A program made the position numbers and the translations under genes. Below the pieces are notes generated by a model that worked only from the letters and a program-made list of their open reading frames with translations, did no database searches and was not told the origin of the DNA. From Methanoregula sp. (GTDB taxonomy: Archaea; Halobacteriota; Methanomicrobia; Methanomicrobiales; Methanospirillaceae), in assembly GCA_026394635.1 (NCBI GenBank), contig JAPKXV010000207.1, forward strand, positions 1-7,906: a stretch of DNA of 7,906 nucleotides, in the 5' to 3' direction. Positions within the stretch are counted from its first letter, which is position 1. The number at the start of each line of letters is the position of its first letter. Of the stretch, positions 1-5,685 are shown piece by piece.

Positions 1-43
1 AGGAAGCCCTTCCGCATCTGCGATGGTTTCGACGATATCCCCG
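1..43. repeat. Partial duplicate of the hisD 3' end (left copy of a direct repeat)
   Basis: These 43 bases match positions 875-917 inside hisD, in the same orientation, at 42 of 43 positions. The only difference is T at 24 against G at 898. Read on the minus strand the segment would encode the hisD residues from Gly389 to Pro402 (415-aa numbering), with one Leu-to-Ile change. Similarity stops abruptly at 43/44, six bases beyond the toxin stop codon. The copy runs into the left edge of the window, so its full extent is unknown and it may include the rest of the hisD C-terminus. It has no start or upstream hisD sequence here, so it is a 3' remnant and not a second gene. Confidence 0.85.
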
Positions 44-49
44 GTACGG

Positions 50-316
50 TTACCTCCCGAACCGCTTGTACCGCTTATGCGCTTCCTCGATCGTCATCAC
101 TTCGAGAATGTTGACAATGCCCCCGGGCAGAACATCGAAGAACGCAGTATAGGAATGAGCGATATGCATCCGGCAGTGACCGTTCTGCAACAGCTCCCCA
201 TCCGGGGCAGTATACGGATCCTCAAGTTTCAGCAGATGCTGTTTGACGATCCTGCGATCCTTTTCCGGCAGGCTGTCAACGTACTGCAGTGCCCGCTTTT
301 CGATGTTTACTCTCAC
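50..316 (-). CDS. RelE/ParE-family toxin of a toxin-antitoxin pair
   Basis: An 88-aa protein with the layout of the RelE/ParE superfamily. An N-terminal helical part (KRALQYVDSLPEKDRRIVKQ, about residues 7-26) is followed by a beta-sheet half containing GELLQNGHCRMHIAHSYTAF and the strand GIVNILEVMTIEEAHKRY near the C-terminus. Family members are usually ribosome-dependent mRNA endonucleases or gyrase poisons; which activity applies cannot be read from the sequence. The start is GTG at 316, with a GAGATG SD-like motif about 6 nt upstream. This start lies inside the antitoxin gene, giving a 41-nt overlap typical of translationally coupled TA pairs. The stop codon is six bases from the breakpoint of the duplicated hisD fragment, so the cassette ends exactly with the toxin gene. 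Confidence 0.8.
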   Translation of the reverse strand: MRVNIEKRALQYVDSLPEKDRRIVKQHLLKLEDPYTAPDGELLQNGHCRMHIAHSYTAFFDVLPGGIVNILEVMTIEEAHKRYKRFGR

Positions 317-551
317 GACGCATCTCTTTTTTCAGGCTTGCGTATTCGGGATCGCTGTCGAGCGGGACGAATTCTCCTTCCTCTGCGATCGTATCCAGGT
401 GTGCAATGAAGTCATGACGCTTCCGGTCCTGCAACACCCGGCCGATCACATCCCCGTACCGTTCCCCCGGTTCCTTGATGGACATCAGGGCTTGTTTGGT
501 ATCCGTCGAAACGAGCACTTTCTCGGTAAGAGGATTGCAGTTCTTTGCCAT
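276..551 (-). CDS. Antitoxin partner of the RelE/ParE-type toxin
   Basis: A 91-aa protein directly upstream of, and overlapping, the toxin gene. Its N-terminal half (VLVSTDTKQALMSIKEPGER followed by YGDVIGRVLQDRKR) resembles small archaeal VapB/RelB-like antitoxins, in which a short strand and two helices form a DNA-binding dimer. The C-terminal half is charged (EEGEFVPLDSDPEYASLKKE) and is likely the toxin-neutralising tail. Two in-frame ATGs exist at 557 and 551. The AAGGAG motif at 561-566 is only 3 nt from the first but 9 nt from the second, so 551 is preferred. By analogy with the family it probably represses its own operon; no operator can be assigned with certainty, although the hairpin at 712-757 lies upstream. 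Confidence 0.72.
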   Translation of the reverse strand: MAKNCNPLTEKVLVSTDTKQALMSIKEPGERYGDVIGRVLQDRKRHDFIAHLDTIAEEGEFVPLDSDPEYASLKKEMRRESKHRKAGTAVR

Positions 552-711
552 GGTCATATTCTCCTTTTTAACCTGAATGTACCATTTGTCCTTTTACCCA
601 TTAAATCTCTGTGTCACGCCCTTATGCGTTACCTCCAACCTCCCGCACAAACCTCAATGGCAACGGATGTGATGCGCAGTGGACGGTACCATATTTGATT
701 GGCATGCGGGT

Positions 712-757
712 GGTGAATCCGAAGGTAGGTTATGACCTACTTACGGGGATCTTCACC
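712..757. repeat. 46-nt imperfect inverted repeat between the TA operon and hisD
   Basis: The outer arms GGTGAATCC (712-720) and GGATCTTCACC (747-757) pair with one extra C. The inner arms AGGTAGGT (723-730) and ACCTACTT (735-742) pair with one G-T match around a TATG loop. A second possible pairing joins GGGGATC (745-751) to GATCCCC (785-791) and would compete with the outer stem. The element lies in the otherwise gene-free 552-832 stretch, downstream of hisD and upstream of the antitoxin. It could be an RNA structure in the TA leader, an operator or a processing signal; nothing distinguishes these. Confidence 0.6.
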
Positions 758-824
758 TATTGCACACAGTAAATTTTAACCACAGATCCCCATAGAAATA
801 CACACCAGACATAGGGTATAATTT

Positions 825-831
825 AAAAAAA
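825..831 (-). terminator. Oligo-T terminator of hisD
   Basis: Read on the minus strand, seven consecutive T residues begin one nucleotide after the hisD stop codon. This is the usual form of archaeal intrinsic terminators, which need a T-run and no hairpin. An adjacent AT-rich stretch (814-827) also reads as a TATA-like element on the minus strand and could promote a long leader towards the TA operon. Confidence 0.5.
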
Positions 832-832
832 G

Positions 833-2080
833 TCATCGCATTTTTCTGCGAACACGCACCGATTCTGCATGGGCAGGAAGCCCTTCCGCATCTGCGAGGG
901 TTTCGACGATATCCCCGATTGCCTCCAGCCCGTCCCGGCTGATTATTTCAACCGATGCCGTCTTGCAGAAGTGCTGCACATCGAGCCCTGAATAGGTCTT
1001 TGCATATCCTGCTGTCGGGAGCACATGGTTGGTCCCCACCGCGTAATCCCCGCAGGCAACCGCAGAGTACCGCCCGACAAATAGTGCGCCGGCGTTCTGT
1101 ACCCGGGTGACCACAAAAAGGGGATCGGCGACCTGGATTGAAAGGTGCTCGGGAGCAATTGCGTCCGACACAGCAATCGCTTCTTCCAGGCTGCTGACAA
1201 GGACATACCCGGAATTTTCGAGCGCCTTTTCAATGATCTCTTTTCTTGGCGCTTTCCGGGTCATCGCGGCGACCTCTTTTCCGACCCGTTCCGCAAGGGA
1301 TTTATCCGTCGTGATCAGGATGCAGGCAGCGTTGGGGTCGTGCTCTGCCTGGGCAAGGATATCGGCGGCAACGATGCGGGGGTCGGCAGTTTCATCCGCG
1401 ATGATCCCGATCTCGCTTGGTCCTGCTGGGAAATCGATCTCCACCTTCTCACGGAGCATCATCTTTGCCATGGTCACGTAGACATTCCCGGGGCCGACGA
1501 TCTTCTGCACCGGTCGGATCGTTTCCGTGCCCAGCGCCATCGCCGCGATTGCCTGCGCTCCTCCGGCGTTATAGATCTCGGTGACACCGGCGATATCCAG
1601 AGCAACGAGCGTGAGGGGTTTTATGGGAGGCGGAGAGCAGGCGCAGATCTCCCTGACCCCGGCAACGCGTGCGGGGACTGCGCACATCAGGGCTGAAGAG
1701 GGGTAGGCAGCACGACCTCCGGGCACATAGATGCCGACCCGGCGGAGCGCGGTTGTTTTTACGCCGAGCACGATACCGGGCTCAACTTCTTCCAGCCAGA
1801 GGTCCCGCGGGCGCTGGAGCTCGTGGAAGCGTTCAATCCTTGCCTCCGCTTCGACAAGGCTCTCGACAATTTTCGCATCCACCTGGTCATATGCGGATTC
1901 ACGCTCTTCATCAGGGACTGCAATATCGGTAAGATCACAATGTTTTTTCGCAAGCGCCCGCAGTGCAGAGTCTCCCTCGTTCTGCACCCGTCCAATGATC
2001 CCGGTGACGGTACCGCGCACATCCTCAAGGCTGGACTTCCTGCCCGCGATCCATGCATCGACCTCGACTGCCTTCCACAT
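833..2080 (-). CDS. hisD: Histidinol dehydrogenase
   Basis: HisD catalyses the last two steps of histidine synthesis, oxidising L-histidinol to L-histidine with two NAD+; it is a cytosolic zinc enzyme. The 415-aa product is full length. It shows VPGGR (119-123), VGPGN (195-199), DFPAGPSE (216-223), AQAEHD (243-248, carrying the Gln and His zinc ligands), APEHL (309-313, catalytic Glu-His), GDYAVGTNHV (344-353, Asp zinc ligand) and the C-terminal AHAES (403-407, His zinc ligand). The frame is open upstream to a TTG at 2161, but the added 27 residues are Arg-rich and unlike the family, so the ATG at 2080 (MWKAVEVDAW) is chosen; no strong SD precedes it. It stands alone without other his genes in the window. 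Part of its 3' end (875-917) is duplicated at 1-43. Confidence 0.95.
   Translation of the reverse strand: MWKAVEVDAWIAGRKSSLEDVRGTVTGIIGRVQNEGDSALRALAKKHCDLTDIAVPDEERESAYDQVDAKIVESLVEAEARIERFHELQRPRDLWLEEVEPGIVLGVKTTALRRVGIYVPGGRAAYPSSALMCAVPARVAGVREICACSPPPIKPLTLVALDIAGVTEIYNAGGAQAIAAMALGTETIRPVQKIVGPGNVYVTMAKMMLREKVEIDFPAGPSEIGIIADETADPRIVAADILAQAEHDPNAACILITTDKSLAERVGKEVAAMTRKAPRKEIIEKALENSGYVLVSSLEEAIAVSDAIAPEHLSIQVADPLFVVTRVQNAGALFVGRYSAVACGDYAVGTNHVLPTAGYAKTYSGLDVQHFCKTASVEIISRDGLEAIGDIVETLADAEGLPAHAESVRVRRKMR
875..917. repeat. Right copy of the direct repeat, within the hisD 3' end
   Basis: This is the counterpart of positions 1-43 and encodes HisD residues Gly389 to Pro402. The two copies flank the toxin-antitoxin cassette, with 831 bases between them. 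The arrangement resembles the duplicated gene ends left by integration into, or recombination at, the 3' end of a gene. Confidence 0.85.
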
Positions 2081-2238
2081 AGTGCGAAAGATTCGGCGGG
2101 AAGGCTCGTTAAGGTTTCGGGCAGCACAGGGTACGCGACGATATGCCCGCGTCCGTACCAAACGTTATCAGCCTTCCACCATGAGACGAGGAAACCGGTT
2201 AAAGAAAAAATGAGCGCACAAAAGTCAACAGAAAACGT

Positions 2239-2273
2239 GAGGGGCGGTTGTCATCCCCTCTGCCACAGTGGCA
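2239..2273. repeat. Two tandem hairpins upstream of hisD
   Basis: GAGGGG (2239-2244) pairs with CCCCTC (2255-2260) around a 10-nt loop. TGCCAC (2261-2266) pairs with GTGGCA (2268-2273) around a single A. The two stems abut with no gap. On the minus strand they precede a T-rich segment and lie about 160 nt upstream of the hisD start, so they may sit in or before its leader. Confidence 0.5.
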
Positions 2274-2484
2274 ACATTTTGGGTTAATTCATGGACATTC
2301 TACTACAAACAACCCTGATACGTTACGCCCGATATGGGCACTCTATCATACACTTTCTGTTAATATATGTTTTTTGTTAATCTCAATAGTTTAACAATCA
2401 TAGGAAGGGAGTATATGAAATATTGAATCTCCACGAATTTTTTAACCACGTGGGCAGCTGGCTGAAGAAAATACAAAACCTATA

Positions 2485-2507
2485 GTTTTTTATTACCTTA
2501 AAGGTAA
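2485..2507 (+). promoter_or_regulatory. Putative promoter and palindromic operator of the 145-aa gene
   Basis: A T-rich TATA-like run (2486-2494) is immediately followed and overlapped by a perfect inverted repeat, TTACCTT-A-AAGGTAA (2493-2507). Transcription would begin near 2515 if the TATA assignment is right, so the palindrome lies between TATA and start, a common position for archaeal repressor sites. The binding protein is unknown. Confidence 0.4.
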
Positions 2508-2523
2508 AATTACTCGATCTGAT

Positions 2524-2961
2524 ATGGGTTCTTCACAGGATGTTATGCGGTTATACATCACACGGGAAATCTCCGGGAATTTTTCCCAGACCGATGGATG
2601 GTCGGTTGCAAAGTCCCACACGGTGTCGGGATACAACCAGGTGTTTTTTATCGAACGGTTCTACAACGGTATGAAAGAGCTGGTGAAACTGGGAGTGACC
2701 TTTGACCGGATCGTACCACAGGGCCTGATCGATTCTATGACCACGGGATTACCGGGTGCATCTTCGTTTTCCCAACGGCAAAACCGGTTCGAAGTGATCG
2801 TCCCGAAAAATACCGATATCTCCGCGGTGCCGGCGTCATGGAAGATCCATTACATGAACACCTTCGGTTACGAAGGGGAGTCTTTGGTCTGGAATAAAAA
2901 GCCGGTCAGGAAGGAGAAAGTGGAACCGGCAAAAAAACATGCAGTTCCAAAACCCGCCTGA
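2524..2961 (+). CDS. Hypothetical protein with Lys/Pro-rich C-terminal tail
   Basis: A 145-aa product that I do not recognise. Residues 8-125 look like a single folded domain of mixed alpha/beta character, including FFIERFYNGMKELVKLGVTF (41-60, probably a helix then a strand) and VIVPKNTDIS (91-100). The last 20 residues are rich in Lys, Pro and Ala and likely disordered. No signal peptide, membrane segment or catalytic motif is visible. Two starts are possible: ATG at 2524, which has no SD at usable distance and may be nearly leaderless, and ATG at 2545, preceded by AGGA (2537-2540) with a 4-nt spacer, giving 138 aa. The gene stands alone behind a promoter with a palindromic operator-like site and is followed by a T-rich terminator. 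Confidence 0.7.
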   Translation: MGSSQDVMRLYITREISGNFSQTDGWSVAKSHTVSGYNQVFFIERFYNGMKELVKLGVTFDRIVPQGLIDSMTTGLPGASSFSQRQNRFEVIVPKNTDISAVPASWKIHYMNTFGYEGESLVWNKKPVRKEKVEPAKKHAVPKPA

Positions 2962-2968
2962 TCATCCC

Positions 2969-2990
2969 TTTTTTTGGCATTTTGTTTTTT
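2969..2990 (+). terminator. T-rich terminator of the 145-aa gene
   Basis: Runs of seven T (2969-2975) and six T (2985-2990) begin 8 nt after the stop codon, consistent with an archaeal oligo-T terminator. Confidence 0.55.
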
Positions 2991-3006
2991 CATTTCGTTT
3001 CTGCGA

Positions 3007-3132
3007 TTATTGCCCGGACCCCGGTATTTTCGCTAATCCCGATTTGTGAACCAGGTATGCGGCAGCAATCCCGGCCAGAAATGCGACCGTCATTGAACTG
3101 ACGATCGTGAGGATTTCTTTCAGCCATCGCAT
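3007..3132 (-). CDS. Possible 41-aa single-span membrane protein
   Basis: A short frame starting at ATG 3132 encodes MRWLKEILTIVSSMTVAFLA followed by GIAAAYLVHKSGLAKIPGSG and a final Gln. It has a positively charged start, one continuous hydrophobic stretch (about residues 7-28) long enough for a transmembrane helix, and a short polar tail. It fills most of the gap between the 145-aa gene (convergent) and chrA (divergent). There is no SD before the ATG. The frame stays open upstream without an ATG, back to stop codons inside the chrA 5' region, with a TTG at 3141 as an alternative start. It may be a genuine small membrane protein or a chance frame; the hydrophobic profile is the only positive evidence. 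Confidence 0.3.
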   Translation of the reverse strand: MRWLKEILTIVSSMTVAFLAGIAAAYLVHKSGLAKIPGSGQ

Positions 3133-3210
3133 ATACGCCAAAAGGAGACCGGGATCGCGATCGACTGGTGTTAAGAGGAATCCGGGTACATGTTCATGCG
3201 AAGGACAAAA

Positions 3211-4389
3211 ATGACCCCGTCATCATCCAGCATGAGCCGGACAAACCCGACTCTCGTGAATATTTTTACCCGTTTCCTGCGGCTGGGACTGACAGCGTTC
3301 GGTGGCCCTGCGATGGTCGCATACATCCGTACCATGGCAGTGGAGCGGGAGAAGTGGCTGGATGACGCAACCTTCAACAGCGGGGTGTCGCTGTGCCAGA
3401 CACTGCCGGGCGCCACGGCGATGCAGGTAGCGGCATATACCGGATTGAAAGTCCGGGGACTTGCCGGTGCGATCGCTGCGTTTACCGGGTTCGGATTACC
3501 GGCGTTTGTGCTCATGATGATGCTCTCGGCACTCTACTTTCAGACGTCCTCCCTGCCCCCAGTAGTCTCAGTATTCCGGGGGCTTGCAGTCATCATTGTC
3601 GCCATCATTGCGACCGCTGCGATCAGCTTCGCCCGGATATCGTTGAAAAAATGGGTGCATGTCGTCATTGCAGGTATTGCCGCCGTGTTGTTTCTTTCAG
3701 GAGTGACCCCGATCCTCGTGATCCTGATTGCAGCCCTGCTGGGGTTACTAATTCCCGGAGGCGACGCACCTGCACCCGAACCGCCACGGGCAGGAACCAC
3801 ACGGGGACTGGAAAAAGGGTATTTCATCCTTATCGGGCTCGTCGCGGCGATGTTTCTTGTGCTGTTTTTCTTTTCAAAAGAACTCTTTGAACTCGCCGCA
3901 GTGATGTTCCGCATCGACCTGTTCGCGTTCGGGGGCGGTTTTGCATCCCTGCCCCTGATGTATCACGAGGTCGTGAATGCGCACGCATGGCTGGACAGCG
4001 CGACGTTCCTTTCCGGCATCGCACTCGGCCAGGTGACCCCGGGGCCAATCGTGGTCACAGCGACGTTCGTGGGGTACCTGGTGGCCGGGTTCTGGGGCGG
4101 CGTAATTGCGACAATCGCTATCTTTTCACCATCGTTTCTTTTGGTCGTGGGGGCAGAGCCCTATTTTGACCGGATGCAGGGTTCGCCCCGGTTCCGGCGG
4201 GCGATCCGGGGCATTCTTCTTTCATTTGTCGGGCTGCTCCTGAGCGTGACCATCCGGTTTGCCATGGGAATATCATGGGACTGGCCGCTTGTCCTCCTCG
4301 GTGCCGGTGCATTCATCGCCCTGCTCCTCGGCGGCGAGATCCTCTGGGTTGTTATCGCAGGCGTGATACTTTCCTATCTCTTTTTTTAA
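3211..4389 (+). CDS. chrA: ChrA-family transporter (chromate transporter, two-domain form)
   Basis: A 392-aa integral membrane protein of the CHR family, the long form with two homologous halves. The first half carries RFLRLGLTAFGGPAM (about 21-35) and CQTLPGATAMQ (62-72). The second repeats these as FAFGGGFASLPLM (238-250) and GQVTPGPIVV (273-282). A hydrophilic Pro-rich linker separates them (about 183-203), and each half has several hydrophobic helices. Characterised members export chromate; the true substrate here may be another oxyanion. Candidate starts are ATG 3190, 3196, 3211 and 3232. ATG 3211 has the best SD, AAGGA at 3201-3205 with a 5-nt spacer; 3190 has GAGGA with a 10-nt spacer and would add 7 residues. 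The gene converges on the MoSto-like gene with a 24-nt gap, and a T-run overlaps its stop codon. Confidence 0.9.
   Translation: MTPSSSSMSRTNPTLVNIFTRFLRLGLTAFGGPAMVAYIRTMAVEREKWLDDATFNSGVSLCQTLPGATAMQVAAYTGLKVRGLAGAIAAFTGFGLPAFVLMMMLSALYFQTSSLPPVVSVFRGLAVIIVAIIATAAISFARISLKKWVHVVIAGIAAVLFLSGVTPILVILIAALLGLLIPGGDAPAPEPPRAGTTRGLEKGYFILIGLVAAMFLVLFFFSKELFELAAVMFRIDLFAFGGGFASLPLMYHEVVNAHAWLDSATFLSGIALGQVTPGPIVVTATFVGYLVAGFWGGVIATIAIFSPSFLLVVGAEPYFDRMQGSPRFRRAIRGILLSFVGLLLSVTIRFAMGISWDWPLVLLGAGAFIALLLGGEILWVVIAGVILSYLFF
4381..4387 (+). terminator. T-run at the end of chrA
   Basis: A run of T residues spans the final Phe codons and the stop codon of chrA, placing an oligo-T terminator in the 24-nt gap before the convergent gene. 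Confidence 0.3.
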
Positions 4390-4413
4390 CGACTGCCAGA
4401 TGGATGAGGTGTA

Positions 4414-5223
4414 TTACTCTGCCCGGATGATCGTGCCGGGGTTCTTCCCGTTGATCGCCTTTTCGATATTACCCTGTTTGTGGCAGTTGATGATCCTGAC
4501 TTCCCGTATGTGGACGGCATTTTCCAGCAGGTCGGCAACCATGGGTTCGATGACCATATCCTCTAAATCGAGCTTTTTGAGTTCCTGTGCGGTGATCTCC
4601 CTGATAAGGTCAGCATCAGGGTTGACCCGGGGATCTTCGGTATAGAGCCCATCCACGTTTTTGCCGATAATGCAGCTTTTTGCCCCGATCACTTCGGCGA
4701 TCAAAAACGCGCCGGTATCAGTGCGGTGGGGCGGGATCATCTCGTTTTTGGCCGGGTGTTCGTACAGGCCATAGGGAGGCGTGCCGTGGACAACAGGCAG
4801 CAAGCCAAGCTTTAAGAGAGTGGGCAGTTCGAGCAGGTCACCGGTATGAATGCGTGTCCCGTTATACTTCGAGAGCAGGATGGAAACCATGATCGCGTTC
4901 TGCTCGGAGATCTTTGCCGAGAGCTCCGCGAGAACTCCGGTGGGCATCCCCAGATCCATGCCGATGTCCATGATGTGGCGAACCCTGCCGCCGCCACCCG
5001 TGACCACGAGAATCTGGTGTTTTTTTGACAATTCCCCGATTTCCTCGCAGAGCGGGTACATGACCTCACGACCATAATCGATCGCGCCGTGGCCGCCGAT
5101 CTTGACGACGTTCAGCTCCGGTGCGATCCGGATCTGGTCTTCCAGAGGCCGCTTTCTCTTCATGTGCTTTCGTACCAGCGTTTCGCCCATAAGGCCACTC
5201 TGTAACTCAAGCCGTTTCTTCAT
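4414..5223 (-). CDS. Amino-acid-kinase-fold protein related to molybdenum storage protein (MoSto) subunits
   Basis: A 269-aa protein of the amino acid kinase superfamily (UMP-kinase-like fold). It has VVKIGG (39-44), the Gly-rich loop TGGGGRVRH (75-83), IPPHRTDTGAFL (163-174) and NVDGLYTEDP (189-198), and ends in NPGTIIRAE. Length, the N-terminal extension of about 30 residues, and the segments VVKIGGHGAIDYG, PPYGLYEHPA, IPPHRTDTGAFL and HIREVRIIN fit the alpha/beta subunits of bacterial MoSto (MosA/MosB) better than true uridylate kinases. MoSto packs polyoxomolybdate clusters in an ATP-dependent way; the His residues in YEHP and PPHR lie where cluster-binding segments occur in that family. 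Only one subunit gene is present, so a homo-oligomer or a non-storage role is possible. GAGGG (5227-5231) lies 3 nt before ATG 5223. Confidence 0.85.
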   Translation of the reverse strand: MKKRLELQSGLMGETLVRKHMKRKRPLEDQIRIAPELNVVKIGGHGAIDYGREVMYPLCEEIGELSKKHQILVVTGGGGRVRHIMDIGMDLGMPTGVLAELSAKISEQNAIMVSILLSKYNGTRIHTGDLLELPTLLKLGLLPVVHGTPPYGLYEHPAKNEMIPPHRTDTGAFLIAEVIGAKSCIIGKNVDGLYTEDPRVNPDADLIREITAQELKKLDLEDMVIEPMVADLLENAVHIREVRIINCHKQGNIEKAINGKNPGTIIRAE

Positions 5224-5259
5224 ATTCCCTCACGTACCTAGGGGTATCACGATGGGAAG

Positions 5260-5265
5260 TTATAA
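5260..5265 (-). promoter_or_regulatory. TATA-like element of the MoSto-like gene
   Basis: TTATAA centred about 40 nt before the ATG would place transcription start near 5237. That leaves a short leader of about 14 nt that still contains the SD. The spacing supports the assignment. Confidence 0.45.
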
Positions 5266-5283
5266 GCCAATGTAAACCAGTTG

Positions 5284-5330
5284 GTATATCAGACGATAAT
5301 TCCGCTCCGGCACAAAAGCTGATAAATAAA
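5284..5330 (+). promoter_or_regulatory. TATA-like elements upstream of the 68-aa gene
   Basis: Two candidates are present: GTATATC (5284-5290), giving a leader near 45 nt, and ATAAATAAA (5322-5330), which would give a start near 5350, almost at the SD. This region is shared with the divergent MoSto-like gene. Confidence 0.35.
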
Positions 5331-5359
5331 AACGCGGATTGTCTAGGGAGATGATGAGT

Positions 5360-5566
5360 ATGAAGATCTATGTGCGGGAACGCCAGAAAGTCGGAGAAGG
5401 TGTAGAGTCGCCCAAATACCGCATCGTTGCGGTTACCGGCGGTCAGCTCCAGATTGAAGCACCCCATTTCCGAAAATTCGAGATTGAACAGATCGCTAAA
5501 GACGTCGGTGCACAGGTTGTCTTTATGACACCGGTGCCGGATGAGCAGAAGAAGAAGAAACACTGA
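5360..5566 (+). CDS. Small basic conserved-looking protein of unknown function
   Basis: A 68-aa protein beginning MKIYVRERQKVGEGVESPKY and ending in a lysine stretch (DEQKKKKH). I do not recognise a named family. The pattern suggests a small alpha/beta domain: strand (KIYVRERQ), a glycine turn, strand (YRIVAVTGGQLQIEAP), helix (FRKFEIEQIAKDVG) and a final strand (AQVVFMTPV). No metal-binding, membrane or nucleotide motif is visible. The frame opens at TTG 5339 and contains ATGs at 5351, 5354 and 5360. GGGAG (5346-5350) lies 9 nt before the last, so 5360 is chosen. It is transcribed divergently from the MoSto-like gene, with a 136-nt shared promoter region, and followed by several T-runs. A role alongside the MoSto-like protein is only suggested by position. 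Confidence 0.75.
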   Translation: MKIYVRERQKVGEGVESPKYRIVAVTGGQLQIEAPHFRKFEIEQIAKDVGAQVVFMTPVPDEQKKKKH

Positions 5567-5621
5567 ACCTTTTGTTAGGCCGGGTTTTAGCTAATGTTGT
5601 TGGTTCCGGGTGCGCCTGGAA

Positions 5622-5650
5622 TTTTTTTTCATGATTTTTTTTAATTTTTT
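5622..5650 (+). terminator. Triple T-run terminator of the 68-aa gene
   Basis: Three runs of eight, eight and six T residues, starting 55 nt after the stop codon, form a strong archaeal oligo-T terminator. Confidence 0.6.
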
Positions 5651-5667
5651 CTGCTTGCCGGAATTTC

Positions 5668-5681
5668 TTAAAAAATATTTC
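5668..5681 (+). promoter_or_regulatory. TATA-like element before the candidate structured RNA
   Basis: An AT-rich block around AAAAATATTT (5671-5680) fits an archaeal TATA box and would place transcription start near 5700, at the beginning of the hairpin-rich segment. The neighbouring T-runs make chance AT-richness possible. Confidence 0.35.
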
Positions 5682-5685
5682 ATCC

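Larger units (their letters stand above)
2081..2523. other. Non-coding region between hisD and the 145-aa gene
   Basis: No convincing gene was found in this 443-nt stretch between divergently transcribed genes. It contains two adjacent hairpins (2239-2273), AT-rich DNA at 2355-2400 with TGTTAAT repeated at 2359 and 2375, and a purine-rich SD-like motif GGAAGGGAG (2403-2411). A CCACGTGG palindrome lies near 2446-2453, followed by the operator-like site at 2493-2507. The SD-like motif is followed by ATG-AAA-TAT-stop, or by a TTG-initiated 20-codon frame (2423-2485), neither strong enough to call as a gene. The hisD promoter must lie in the left part, but no clear TATA box was identified. Confidence 0.6.

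Noticed and set aside
1..43. A second full hisD gene to the left
   Set aside because: The similarity ends at base 43, and the bases that would encode the preceding HisD residues are toxin gene sequence, so only a 3' fragment is present.
1107..1696. Plus-strand open frames inside hisD
   Set aside because: They are antisense to a fully conserved gene and their translations show no domain-like pattern; GC-rich codon bias of hisD explains them.
2081..2161. Longer HisD start at TTG 2161, adding 27 residues
   Set aside because: The added residues are Arg-rich, do not resemble HisD N-termini, and no SD supports the TTG; the ATG at 2080 begins with a family-like MWKAVEVDAW.
2291..2380. 29-aa hydrophobic frame in the hisD upstream region
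   Set aside because: No ribosome-binding site, sits in AT-rich DNA where hydrophobic codons arise by chance, and has no supporting context.
3168..3365. GTG-initiated 65-aa frame overlapping the start of chrA
   Set aside because: It is out of frame with chrA, and the nearby AAGGAG (3142-3147) is about 20 nt from its start, too far to serve it.
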